A DNA stretch of 64,000 bases from Tigriopus japonicus (lineage: Eukaryota > Arthropoda > Copepoda > Harpacticoida > Harpacticidae): the NCBI GenBank assembly GCA_010645155.1, contig JAAGOF010000287.1, positions 233,894 to 297,893 of the forward strand, read 5' to 3'. Of this stretch, positions 38,970-50,430 are shown piece after piece. The translations under genes and the position numbers were made by a program. The notes under the pieces were generated by a model. The model was not told the origin of the DNA. It ran no database searches and saw only the letters and a list, made by a program, of their open reading frames with translations. Each line of letters begins with the position of its first letter. Position 1 is the first letter of the stretch.

Positions 38970-39618
38970 ATGGCTCTTACCGTGAAGAAGACTAGGAAAA
39001 TGTATCAACTGAAAATGAAGCCCAATGCCTCGATCAAAACCTTCGTGGCCATGCCTACCACCGCCACAGAGTCCAAAGAGGAGGACACTGTAGGAAGTGG
39101 TAGTTATGCCAGTTATGATTATCAGCATCCAAGTGAGGATTACTCTTACCACGGATATTCACAATCTTACCAAACCCCGCAAGTGGCGAAAGTATACCCA
39201 TCTGGGGATTACAGCCGTAGTTATCCGAAGGAAGGAGGCCATTCTTACAAGGAGAAATATGAGACCCTTCTTGCCACCTTGGCAAGTAACACTCTGGCTG
39301 GAAGATCCTCTAATGAGGGCATACCTCTGTACCCCTCGTCTTCCAATATTGAGGGCAGTTACGGCCATCACAAGGGTCATGGCCACGGGCATTGCAAATG
39401 CAGTGGCAAAGGCAAGAAGGACAAGGATGATGACAAAGGCTTAGACCAGTTTGGAGCCCTGTTAGGCCTCGGGGCTTTGGCGGGTTTCTTTTTGTTTACG
39501 CAAATCACCATGAATTTGGCTGCCACTCGACGTCGCCGACGTCGCCGAAACTCCCCAAATCAGGACTCATTTTCTTGGGAGCATTCCTCTGGAATGGCTA
39601 TGGACATCTTCTATACAG
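38970..39618 (+). CDS. Tyr/His-rich single-pass membrane protein, exon 1 (member 6)
   Basis: 216 codons plus one base, ending at ACAG/GTAAGA. Basic start, then a Tyr/Ser/Pro/Gly-rich region (43-95), a Gly/His/Lys-rich stretch with CKC at 142-144, an acidic DKDDDKGLDQ run, helix about 160-183 (FGALLGLGALAGFFLFTQIT), seven arginines at 187-193 and closing MAMDIFYTG. The helix and flanking charges resemble member 5, its neighbour. The upstream acceptor at 38952 keeps the frame open through the ATG, so either a separate start or fusion with member 5 is possible. Confidence 0.8.
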
Positions 39619-40922
39619 GTAAGATTTGGGATGAGATTAAGTCATCTGGATAGTACTTGGGAGGGGAGAGCGATACAATCGGTTTATTACGACCTAATTC
39701 CTCAATCTCCTATCAATTATTCCACACTTACATTCCATGGTTCTTGAGCTTTGGTACTAGTCTCGCCACTTTCCTTTTCCTCAAGTACACACATTACGGG
39801 AATAGTGAGAGATTACCGCCAATTTCACAACCGGGCGTCATTTGTTCATTTGCTCCCCTCTGATTGTTCTCCAACAATCATGTTTCACCCTGGGCATCGT
39901 CATTACAACGAACAAGCCCCAAAAAGTACAGCCAAACCAATTATTCATTGTTTATGGCCCCTAATCAACCATTCGGCCGAATAGCTCAGACGGACAGGCC
40001 TACACACCTAGACATGGCTAAATGTTGGTGAGTGATCTTGAAGTTCTGATCAGTGGACGTTACGAACAAGTTGGTTAGAATGATTGGATTGCGGCCAAGT
40101 GTAATGATCGATCTCTTTCTCTCTCCGTTTGAAGGAAAACCGTCAATCTGTCACAAAAAGCCTCACTTCAGCATTGTATTGTCTTCACTTTTTTGACAAG
40201 TTTTGTTCTCCCAAATGATGGGGCTCTTGGACTTCATACGTAAAATTACGGTAGTTCATCATCATACAACCCAAATAGATACAGCTCGTTTGTCAACCCA
40301 TATAGAGTTATTCTAAAGATTTTAAAAAGAAGGGGCTAAAGTATGACAGTGCTTAGATTTGCCCTAGTACTTGTGATATCGGACAGGTTAGAGCGTTGTC
40401 AACGTCAGGAAAGTTTCCTGTTGAATTGCCACGGATGGATATGTACTTCCACGGGGTTTCAAGTGACTCGTCGGACTCGAGTAGAATCCGACCGAACAAC
40501 CGTACCGTCTAATGCAGAGCCGAGAGTTTGTAGGTAATCGACGGAGAGGCTCTGGTTTCACGGAGCGATGCCAAACTCGTTGCGCTCTCTCGAGAAGTTG
40601 TTGGTAAACGCAAGAAAAAAAACTGATATGATACTCTCCTTCCCATCGCATTGCATCCCTTCCCATCCCAATTCTGAAGAAGTGAGAGAGGGTCTCCATT
40701 GCTTCTACATGGTTTTTTAAGGCCTGAGAGAAGAGAAAAAGTGAACGAACAAAAGAGTGTTTGAACCGAGTCGGTTTATTCCACGATTACTACGGGAAAG
40801 TGCGAATTTCGTTATTTTTATTTGAGAACCTAGACGTGTCAATGGCTGGCTAGTTTTGCATCTGTCAGCCTTGGTGTTTGTGTATCTCTCTTCTAGTCTT
40901 GGTAATTTAAGTTGGTTTTAAG
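39619..40922. other. Spacer between members 6 and 7
   Basis: A frame from about 39751 to 39984 is open and could follow a weak acceptor (CATGGTTCTTGAG). No support beyond phase. An acceptor-like site CTCTCTTCTAG ends at 40896, 26 bases before the next ATG. Otherwise nothing recognised. Confidence 0.4.
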
Positions 40923-41790
40923 ATGGCTCGGGTGTTCAATGTGATCAGTGACGAGTTGGCCAGAGTTTTTGGTCAAAAACCCAAATGTGATAGCGAAGGC
41001 CAATTGTTCGATTGTGACAATTCAACCCATTTGTCAGGTGACTTAATCTTTGAACCACCAGTGGATGTCAGTACACCCAAATCTGAAGAATTCACTATAG
41101 TTTACGGATCCACAGTCCACAAAATGAATCAATCCGAGGCCGAGGACATGATAAAAACCCATCCGGGCGCCAAGATAACCAGTCCAAAAAGTCCGATCGT
41201 TCCCAGGAAAGGTGCCAATGAACTACAAGAAGACAACCCTCCCGTAACCGGGTCTCCAGACCTCGGTGGGTTTACATACAGACCTTTGAAAACAAATCAC
41301 AGTGAATCTTCCGATCAAATGGTGTCGTCTTCAAATGAGGTTGCCTCTGCCCGAAATTTTGCATCCTCGGGATACCCGTATAACTCCTACTACCCGAGTT
41401 ATAACTCTTACTCGTCTTCATATAACAACTATCCGGCCACATACGGAAATGGAGGAGGTTATTCCACGGGATATCCAGGTACATACGTAGCTCCACCTCC
41501 TCAATATCCGGCACAATCGTACTCTCAGAACCAAAACATGTATGGTGGATACAGTGGGCGGCAATTTGGAGGCATGTATGGCAGCTTTTCCGGTCACGGT
41601 TACGGAGGACATTGTTGCAAGGATGACAATCTGATTGAACTGTTGGCCTTGGGCATTGCTATTATGGCCTTAATGGCGGCAATGGCGCGACGTCGAAGGA
41701 AGAGAGATGTGTCCGATCAAGAGGAATGGCGACCGCCTAATTCGTTTGTTTACGAGTTTGTTGATAATTTGCACTATCTGGCAGGAAAAG
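40923..41790 (+). CDS. Large Tyr/Ser-rich single-pass membrane protein, exon 1 (member 7)
   Basis: 289 codons plus one base, ending at AAAG/GTAAGC; the longest member. Residues 1-140 are not low-complexity and include two cysteines (22, 31), an acidic/polar region and a stretch around EEFTIVYGSTVHKMNQSEAE. Residues 146-230 are Tyr/Ser/Pro/Gly/Asn-rich. CC is at 231-232, the helix about 236-255 (LIELLALGIAIMALMAAMA), RRRRKRD at 256-262, and the closing segment FVDNLHYLAGKG. Unspliced, it would end five codons later. A 29-base intron to an acceptor at 41819 would give another 30 residues, but so short an intron is doubtful. Confidence 0.82.
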
Positions 41791-43517
41791 GTAAGCCTTG
41801 TTGACATTTTTTTGGACAGCATGTGAAGATACCATGGTGAGAAATAAAATAGTATTGAAGTGTAATTCAGGTACATTAGAAACAGTGATCGGAAAATACA
41901 CTTTCATCTGAAAAGTAGTTCTTGATGCTTAATGGGTTGTTTAAGTAAGTCAAAGTTGAGCAAAAGATGTTGGATATTGGAGTCACTTTGATATGAGAAA
42001 AATCTCATAAGAAAAAAGCTGTCCAAACCTTAGAACGTACTTCAAAGGCTTGTGATATTTTCAGAACATTTTTTACTACGATTTGATACCGTCCCAACAT
42101 CTTCATAGTACATTTCTTAATTCCTATTTTCACATTCAAATATCATCTTCAGTTTTAGCAATAAAAGTGAGAAACAATTTTGCAAAACAAAATCTTTCCT
42201 CAGTTCTTGGTGCCAAAATCTTTGAACACAATTGATAATTCTGTCGTTAAATTTTTATCCCAAAGACAATGAAAAATATTTCGAAACTTGTTATTTCCAA
42301 ATGCATATCTTTAGTTGGCACAAAAACACTTTTTGTCTGTAAAATCATTTTTAGAAAATGTAAGCAGGAACGATCAAAGTTCAAGAAGGTTCGTTCATTT
42401 CTATGACAAAAAACTAAAACAACACTACTTGTTATGAAAAACTGGACTTTGAGATGAGTCTTTCCTCCTCTTTGAATTGATTTTGTTATCATAAGAGCTA
42501 GAAGCAGAGCATTGTCCCGGCCAATTTCATTGCAAGCGAATCTAATGACCACTTTGTCCATCGATATTCCAAAAATGAAAACTGTCCTGAGGGATATTTG
42601 TTGTCATTAGCAAAAATATAACTCCAATGTCTGCAACACGCCTAGTTCATTGTCTGATAAGTCACCGCCTCCTCCAAGAATAGGGATGCTTGTTTCATTA
42701 TGTTCGTGGTTTGTCCATGATTCTTGGCTTCAAAGTCAATCAATCAGCTCTGTCATTGTTAGTTGGTTCTTGGCCGGTTCCTCGTGGTCTTCAAAGAAGC
42801 TTCTCCCACAAAGCACAAGAATCATGATGAGGCATCTTTTGCACTTGATTGACTTCACGAGCCCGATCCAACAACGTTGGTCATATTATTATTATTTTGA
42901 CCAATCCACCGCTTTGGGCAAGTTCTGTCCGGTTTGGTTCCATCTTGTTTTTAGTTTTGTGAATATCCAGTGAAATCCCGTGACGATCTTGTTGACGCTT
43001 GCTTCCCACGTTTGGTGAACTGTTTTTCCCAAGTGAAAGAGAGAACTAGGACAGCGCCTAACGTGTCTTTTTCCATCCGTTAGTGTTTGATTAATTAGCC
43101 TCCGGGTGTTTCATCTCCTAGCATTCGTTTTGCAAGCACGACAAACCGTTTATTCAAGTCCGCTGTTGAGGCACAACATTGCTTGAAAGAGAACTAAAGA
43201 AGGATTGGCACTCATAGCTTTAAAGTTGCCACCACAATTATGCGGTTCCGCGAACAGCATTCAAATACATACATTTCCTGACACAAACCATAACCACAGA
43301 ACTTTATTTTCTTTTCTGATGAACCAAATGTTCTTCAAACTCGAGTAAATTGATTTTCGACTCGCAACCTTTTTGTTGTTAATCTGCAAACCTTGGATTT
43401 TTACCGACAAAAAGATGTTCCTAAATGAAAAAGAGGCCTTACTTTAGCATTTTCTTAATTTTCGCAGTATTTGAATGACCTCAACAGCGTATTGAATCCT
43501 TAAAATAGAACCTTGAA
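41791..43517. other. Spacer between members 7 and 8
   Basis: No supported gene. A good acceptor-like tract (TTTTCTTAATTTTCGCAG, ending 43467) lies 50 bases before the ATG of member 8. Confidence 0.45.
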
Positions 43518-43748
43518 ATGTATTTGAAAGAGGAACAAGTTGGAGCTGGTCGACAGGTTTATGGTGCCTTGACCTCCGGATATGGTCATGGTGCAGCCAT
43601 GTGTCCCGCAGCTCCAGCGGCAGCTCAAGTGAGCTTATTGGAGATGATGGCCTTGGGGATGGCCATGTTTGCCATGTTCCAAGCATTAATGATGACAAGG
43701 AGAAGAAGAAGTGGATCATTGGTTGATTCAGGTTCAGGCAAATATTGA
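43518..43748 (+). CDS. Short single-pass membrane protein (member 8)
   Basis: 76 residues. A short start with GALTSGYGHG, one Cys at 29, an Ala/Pro run, a Met-rich helix about 40-60 (LLEMMALGMAMFAMFQALMM), RRRRS at 61-65. It may simply end at the stop (43746-43748). A GT at the family position (TCAG/GTTCAG, exon end 43731) is in phase 1 but is a poor donor. The helix type groups it with members 7 and 10. The 3' three quarters of the ORF are repeated after the N-run at 44210-44370, which is best read as the same DNA assembled twice. Confidence 0.75.
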   Translation: MYLKEEQVGAGRQVYGALTSGYGHGAAMCPAAPAAAQVSLLEMMALGMAMFAMFQALMMTRRRRSGSLVDSGSGKY

Positions 43749-44446
43749 ATAACAGAGACTTCATTTTGGTCTTGTCCCTATCTATTCCAATGTTTACATC
43801 ATAGATTTTGAAATATCCACTAAANNNNNNNNNNNNNNNNNNNNNNNNNNNNNNNNNNNNNNNNNNNNNNNNNNNNNNNNNNNNNNNNNNNNNNNNNNNN
43901 NNNNNNNNNNNNNNNNNNNNNNNNNNNNNNNNNNNNNNNNNNNNNNNNNNNNNNNNNNNNNNNNNNNNNNNNNNNNNNNNNNNNNNNNNNNNNNNNNNNN
44001 NNNNNNNNNNNNNNNNNNNNNNNNNNNNNNNNNNNNNNNNNNNNNNNNNNNNNNNNNNNNNNNNNNNNNNNNNNNNNNNNNNNNNNNNNNNNNNNNNNNN
44101 NNNNNNNNNNNNNNNNNNNNNNNNNNNNNNNNNNNNNNNNNNNNNNNNNNNNNNNNNNNNNNNNNNNNNNNNNNNNNNNNNNNNNNNNNNNNNNNNNNNN
44201 NNNNNNNNNATGGTGCAGCCATGTGTCCCGCAGCTCCAGCGGCAGCTCAAGTGAGCTTATTGGAGATGATGGCCTTGGGGATGGCCATGTTTGCCATGTT
44301 CCAAGCATTAATGATGACAAGGAGAAGAAGAAGTGGATCATTGGTTGATTCAGGTTCAGGCAAATATTGAATAACAGAGACTTCATTTTGGTCTTGTCCC
44401 TATCTATTCCAATGTTTACATCATAGATTTTGAAATATCCACTAAA
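43588..44446. other. Unmerged contig overlap around an N-run
   Basis: Bases 43588-43824 are identical to 44210-44446 (offset 622), and the N-run 43825-44209 lies exactly between them. The right copy starts mid-gene and the left copy stops at the Ns, as expected when two overlapping contig ends are scaffolded without merging. Confidence 0.85.
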
Positions 44447-45281
44447 TTTGAACTTGCCCTTCAACTTTCATAGAAATGATGCCTGAAGGATTCCAAATAT
44501 TCCTTGTTTTGTCTCAGTACAGCAACTGATGCGTTTAAAATGCTCAAGAATCATGAAACATATTTTATATTGCTGTACCTCAATAATTTTGGTAGCATGG
44601 GCCAAAAAACACAACTTTGTGATGATTACGGCCAAGTGAAAAACTTAACAATGAACTATTTTTGACATTGCATGAGCTATATAGGAATCTGATTCAACAA
44701 GTATCAAAACAAATTTAATTTTTTGAAGTATTTATTTGCCTTTATACTTTAGGTAAAGTAGTCTCATTTAGATCTTCTAAAGCTATTCAACATGTTACTT
44801 GTTTTGAGCAACAACCTTGTCCAAATTTTAGGAATTGTCAGTTGCATTCAAAAACTGAAAGCGGGTCTACTCTAGTGAAGTGAAAACTCAGATTTAAATT
44901 TAAAATCAGTGCATTAACATTTCAATTAGAGTACCAAAGCATTTTTGCCAGGGTCAACACGAAAGTTAGCATTACAACTTGCTTTGACTGTACTTTCACT
45001 CTCACATTGGGTTCATTATTTTCATCGACCACTTTTGATTTTGAACCTCAGAGAGGCATTGAGATCCTTGCCTTCAGGCTGATACCGGTATTTAAATGAG
45101 ATCTCGAATACAGACGTAATTTCTGAGGTTGGCTGTACTTTAGAATGTGGTTTCGATGGCAATTAAGCAAAGAAACATATTGGTTAGATTCCTGGAAAGT
45201 AGTGACAAGACCAAGAATGATGAATGAGTCTCTGAAATCTCCATAGACGACTTTAACACAGAAGACAATAGTATTGGAATC
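44447..45281. other. Spacer between members 8 and 9
   Basis: No gene supported. Contains a pyrimidine-AG/GTAAAG site at 44752/44753 that looks like a back-to-back acceptor and donor. Confidence 0.4.
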
Positions 45282-45585
45282 ATGGATATGATTTTTGCCC
45301 GGTATAATAACTTAAGGGATCAGAACATCTTGACTGGCGGTTCAATCCGTTCCTCGTTCGTGGGCTCATCCACGACCACGACAGAGCGTTATATTCTCGA
45401 CTATTTCTCTGCCACTGTTCCCACTCCTCGATCCTCAACCCAGACATTGTCTCGAGCCGAGGATCCTTTAGTCATCCGGCCCAAAGACCCTCAAAACATG
45501 AGCTCTTTGATCCGGAGGCTGAGGTCGATTGCTGAAGAGAACACCCCCGACTATCGGACTCATTTCAATGAGATTCTTGACCAAG
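45282..45585 (+). CDS. Soluble-looking relative of the array, exon 1 (member 9)
   Basis: 101 codons plus one base, ending at CAAG/GTAACA. It has no Gly/Tyr-rich part, no cysteine cluster and no membrane helix. Ser/Thr/Arg-rich middle, then a helical-looking LIRRLRSIAEEN stretch and the end motif HFNEILDQG, which resembles the HDILFQG end of member 4. Orientation, donor position and phase match the neighbours, so I list it as a relative that lost or never had the membrane part; homology is not proven. The first ATG in frame is used. A frame reopens from 45620 after TTTTCTAG, but that intron would be only 34 bases. Confidence 0.6.
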
Positions 45586-45856
45586 GTAACAGTCCCACCG
45601 ATTACCCACGTGTTTTCTAGCTAGTTTGCTTGTTTCTTTAAAACGTCTTCGAGGGCGAGGGGAAGCAACAATAGCCAATGATTTCTCACCATTGATCAAG
45701 ATATGCCTTTATCTTGGAATGAACTGTTCAGGGTGATGTCAGCAGTTTTAATTCAGTCATCAACTTCCAGTGCCATCTTCAAGAAAGACTTTCAGCAGCT
45801 GATTGATCATTTAGTGTTGCTTCTGTTGGTGTAGAAAAGTTAGTCAAGTTTTTAAA

Positions 45857-46493
45857 ATGGCCCCACGAGCCGATCAACAAGCGAAGGAAGACCTGGATCC
45901 TAGCGCCCAAGGGATCCATTCTGTCTCTAGATTCCCGGCATCCCCGTACGGTCCCAACCCTCCAGTGTACCGCCCTAGCCTTGCCCCGTTTAGAGTGCAA
46001 CACCCTTACGGCAAAGACTTTGGAAACCTTGCCAACCACCAATATACCGACACTGACCCGGATGAGGAGGGCTACGACTCTCCTCTGGGGAGCCAAGTTT
46101 ACCGCAAGGACAGTGGGACCAGCCGGTCATCCTACGATACCGCCTACCGTCGTAGTCCTGCATATGCTTCATATTATGACGGGTACCTCAGTGGGTACAA
46201 CAACGCTCAAGCCTCCTATGGAGGAAATTATAACACTGCAGGAGGTCTGGGTGGTGTGGGTGGAGGGTTGGTGGCAAATCGAAGGTCCGGCATGCAGGCA
46301 TCAGCCAGTGGGCTCACGTGTTCGATGCAAGGCATGGACATGAACTTATTCGCTTTAGCTGCTATGGCTGCCTTTTTTGCTATTCAAATGTTATCCTCAA
46401 GTCGTCGACGGAAACGGGACGTTCAGGCACTGGAAGAGCTAGGGGATGCTAACATTAAAATTTGGGATTGGATCTTGGATCTTGGTTGGTCAG
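45857..46493 (+). CDS. Tyr/Gly-rich single-pass membrane protein, exon 1 (member 10)
   Basis: 212 codons plus one base, ending at TCAG/GTAAAC. Pro-rich start, Tyr/Ser/Gly/Asn-rich 92-140, one Cys (155), Met-rich helix about 162-181 (MNLFALAAMAAFFAIQMLSS), RRRKRD at 183-188 as in member 7, and the end segment IWDWILDLGWSG. An acceptor-like TTCTGTTGGTGTAG ends at 45834, 22 bases before the ATG. About 100 bases after the donor is a TTTTTTCTAG/GTAAGTG site (46596/46597). Confidence 0.8.
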
Positions 46494-46596
46494 GTAAACT
46501 GATTAGATTTTTATGGAACATGCTTGGCAGGATTTGAGAACAGATTTTGATCGCTCTCATTGGTGTGTTTACTAATACTTGATTGCTTTTTTCTAG

Positions 46597-46603
46597 GTAA
46601 GTG
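46597..46603 (+). promoter_or_regulatory. Candidate ratchet (zero-length exon) splice site
   Basis: The tract ATTGCTTTTTTCTAG runs directly into GTAAGTG, so a strong acceptor abuts a strong donor with no exon between them. This is the form of recursive splice sites described in long Drosophila introns. Alternatively it is the 3' end of a short non-coding exon. Confidence 0.4.
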
Positions 46604-47023
46604 ACTGTTTTGAAATGTTCCTTTCAACCGAATCTTATGCAATGAACGCGCAAAGGAGATTTTATTGCAAACCAAACCTCGATTTCAAACGCTGAGGTTG
46701 CGAAGTATAAAAATATCCTCTATTCCGACGATACGAACGTACAGTAAGTTGTTGTCCAAGGTTTTGTTAAACCTGTTCATGTTCACCTTGATGAACCGTA
46801 ATTCTGCAAACACTTGAAGTCATCCCTCTTACACTTGATTGGTTGCAAAATTGTATGAGGACTTTATCTCCAAGAATCCCACGAATTTTCGGTGACTGAC
46901 CGATTTTATCCAAAGCTTTGGCTCCCTCGGATTTCCAAAGGTTAGCGACCCCAAATGCACAAGAGATGCAAAATACTGGCGTTTATAATTGATGTCAATT
47001 TCAAGACAATCGTTTTCATACTA

Positions 47024-47198
47024 CAGTCAACTTCGGATATAAGGGACCCGGATATAAGGGATTTTCGCTTATAAGGGACTGTTTTGGAAGGTCCGGATGA
47101 TCGATTTCCATGCAATTTCGGTCGGATATAAGGGACAGTCGGATATAAGGGACGAATTTCGGTGGTCCCGCCGGGTCCCTTATATCCGAAGTTGACTG
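47024..47198. mobile_element. TA-flanked pogo-like MITE
   Basis: 175 bp with ends CAGTCAACTTCGGATATAAG and its complement CTTATATCCGAAGTTGACTG, flanked by TA on both sides (47022-47023, 47199-47200). The internal sequence repeats GGATATAAGGGAC several times. No transposase. Confidence 0.85.
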
Positions 47199-47426
47199 TA
47201 TATCCATATCTATAAGGATCTGTAAGGGGTATACTTTTGGGAGTTGGATAAAGTTGATTATTTTTCTTTTTTTACGGACTTTTTCTACCGATACACGTAA
47301 AGGATTACATGTAATTGTTTAAATGAGGAAATGATCCGGGAAGGGTAAAGTCATTGATGATAAAAACATTGGTCTGTTAATGAGTTTGAATTTGCCGCCC
47401 CATAAAGGCTTTGAACATAGGGTTGG

Positions 47427-48170
47427 TCAGGAATGGTTGTTAAAAACTCGTCGAGGTGGGATTTGAAACTTATTGAAACTTAACAATGGGTCATCCAATG
47501 TGTAGAATCGTCGTAATGTAGAAGGAAGGAGGTTGTAAAGAGTGGTTGCGCGGTACAGTACAAAGTTTGACTTCAAGGGTTTTACTAACTTTTTGCCGCT
47601 AGATTTGGACTTTACCCTGACTTCACAAGTTATTCCTCTTCGGTCACTAGTATGAAAAGCACACCTGCATTGGGACATAGACTATGAATGCATTTGAACA
47701 CATAAATGATTACGTATCTTTCATACCTACGCTGTAAACTGTATAATCTTAGGTATTTTAACCTATCCCAATAGGACAGTTTTTTCATTCCTCCAATGCT
47801 ACGAGTAAAACAGCGTTGGACCTTTTCTATTTTTTGGAGACCGTTTGAACTAATAGATGCCCATATGGGAGAGGCATATTCGAAATGTGGTTCCACAATA
47901 GATTTATACAATGTCAGCATTGATTTTCGGTCCCTGGCCTTAAATGTTCGGTATATCCACCCACATGTTTGGACGGCTTTAGTGACCTTTATCTGAATAT
48001 GGTCCTCAAATTTGCTCGTGTCTTGGATTTTTATCCCAAGATCTGTTATTGAGGAGGTGCGTTCAATTACTTGGTCTTTATCGTCTAAATATGTGTATCT
48101 GGAGTCTTCAAAAGTCATTACACGGATTCGACACCATTTCTTGGACCTATCTCTATTTCATTGGACTTAG
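47427..48170 (-). pseudogene. Non-LTR reverse transcriptase relic
   Basis: Minus-strand translation of 48118-47630 gives ITDLGIKIQDTSKFEDHIQI, TLYKSIVEPHFEYASPIWAS, LQKIEKVQRCFTRSIGG and LKYLRLYSLQRRYER, the usual C-terminal third of a CR1/Jockey-type reverse transcriptase ORF. A frameshift near 47660 moves to a second frame (47678-47427), which holds the ending RATTLYNLLPSTLRRF. The N-terminal two thirds, including the catalytic region, are missing, so the copy is 5'-truncated and dead. Confidence 0.8.
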
Positions 48171-49036
48171 GCAGGCACTGTACGTCAGGACGAATTTCAA
48201 AAATACAAACTGGGTCCGATCATTGTACTAAAATGTGAGGTTTTTGCAACAAATGTATTGTTCCGTTGAATTTTCATTGTACTAATCGGACCTAGTGTGT
48301 ATTTTGAAAGTAATCCTGGCTTGAGCCATCCTTGACTTAGGATACAAATGAATCGACACCATCCCCCGACAACAAAGAATCATTTCATAATTTGTCGCGG
48401 TTTCGTCTTCACTTTCAGCTTTTTGCACTAGAATGATTAAGGTAGATAGCGTTCGACGTCAACCGTAATGGTTGTAAAAAGAGTGCACAACTGGGAATTC
48501 CAAGTTTCATTCTTAAAGCATTGATATTGGAGAAATTTGGACTTGAATGGCGAAAGTCTTAACGAAATTTCCATTCAATCCACATCAATGTATGCTACAA
48601 AATCTGGAGCTTATATGATTGCAATTGAGTTCTAATTTCCTTTTCGGGCAGTCTCAAAATTGGTCATTTCATTATATTTTCTTATCACTTGTAGAGACCT
48701 GAAATGTATTAATAATTTCAGCAATTACAGCAAAACTACGTAGCTTATATTAAAAAGAGAAAACAAGCAAGGGTCGATGTAAAATTTACAAAGTTTCAAG
48801 AACACTTGAATATTTTAAAGGAAGTCATGATTTACCACAAATGGAGACGTGCAAAATACTGATTCAATCTTTAAGTTTCTCAGTCAAAATCATTGCAAAA
48901 ACCACCAGGATCGAAGCACTTCCAGTCTCTCCGAAACATTGAACCCAAAATTTAAAAAAACATAAAATGGTTAAAGTTGGCTTCTCCATTTTATACTTTG
49001 CAATCAGTTCGAGAAAGTATGGCCGAATAATACACA

Positions 49037-49072
49037 TATAATATAATATATAATATAATATAATATATACCT
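49037..49072. repeat. AT-rich simple repeat
   Basis: A run of ATAATATA words (about 36 bases), low complexity. Confidence 0.6.
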
Positions 49073-50430
49073 CACAGATTCCGCACCACTGCTCTAAAAA
49101 GAACTAAAGGAATTGTATCATTTCGAACTTGTATATCACTACCTCTAAGGTCTTCAATGTCTTTTGTGCACCAAAAGTGGCAAGGCTTATTCTAATCTAA
49201 ACGGTCCTTTAAGTAACCGTTGACTGGGAGGTCACTCTTATAATAAAACCCCACAAATTGTTTCCTGGCACAACAGTTTTACTTGATTCGAACTTCTGAG
49301 TTTGTACTGGAAACAAGAGAACATATTTTGAGTTTCATTGTTCAGAGATTAAATATTTTCAACTTAATTGGTTGCATTGAAATGACGCTTTGGCTTCTTA
49401 GACAAATTGATCCTTCTTACAAGGACATAAACCTCTCCTCTGGTTTGTAAAAACGCGTAAGATCTGAAAAAGTCCATGTTCATGTTGTCTCTTGTTGCAA
49501 GAATCTTCATATTAGTGATTGACCGAAAGGACTCTTGACCGAAACCGAAAGTTTCGTCCGAATGAGGGCTGAACCGAACCCGAAAGAAACTAACTACAAT
49601 TAAGTAATCGTACACGCATAATTTACTTAAATATTTAATGCTCATGTGTTGGAAGTTGGGTGAGCGCAATTCTTAAAAAGTCGGAAAATAAGCTTTAATG
49701 TTTTTACCACAAAGATAAACGGTTTTTTTTGTCAAGCTTCATTTTTTCGGAACTTCCATTGCTTAATATAATTTAAAACTATCTGGTAGTCCTGCTAATA
49801 ACACTTACAATGATGACGTTTTTTTCTTTTGAATTGCACAGCTTTTCTATACTTATTCAATTTGATATATATGTAAAAGTAAATATAATAAAAAATAAAA
49901 TAATATAAAAGTATATATTATAAAAAATAAATAATTATTATATGAATAAGTAGAGAATACTTTATGTGCGGCAAAAAATAAAGATTTAAAAAAATAACGA
50001 TCCTAACTTTACAAAACAGCTGAACGATATGTCAAAAACTCATTTTATCCTCAAAGAAGGTTCATGAAACAACACAATCAAAATAAAAACCACATTAGAC
50101 CCGTTTCTTTCAAAGTAAAGCACAAACCTTTACGCTTTGGCTGGAAACATGATTTCGTGAGAAACATTGTTAGTGGTCACTTTTCCTTGAGGGCAATTTC
50201 ATATGAGAAAAATGAAATTTATGGTAATGAAATGGGTAGTGACTAGTGAGTTGTTCGATAATGTGCTGAGAGAATGCTGAAAGCGAATCTGAAGGCAGGT
50301 GTTTAACTGGCGAGAAATATCTCATGGAACAAGAAACAACGCCATATGTTTGGTTGGACTTCGGAAATGGCATAATATTTGTAAAATTGAAAGGAACCTT
50401 GTTCAATTTGATGGCTCAATCGCCAATGGC

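Noticed and set aside
39980..40040. TAGCTCAGACGGACAGGCC, a tRNA A-box-like stretch
   Set aside because: No B-box follows within a tRNA length and no cloverleaf could be drawn.
41791..41911. 29-base intron joining member 7 to a further 30 residues
   Set aside because: The phase fits and the acceptor is good, but the intron is shorter than normally spliced introns; kept only as a remark.
44210..44370. A seventeenth family member
   Set aside because: Identical to 43588-43748; explained by unmerged contig ends.
43794..44464. Open frames running through the N-run
   Set aside because: They exist only because Ns contain no stop codons.
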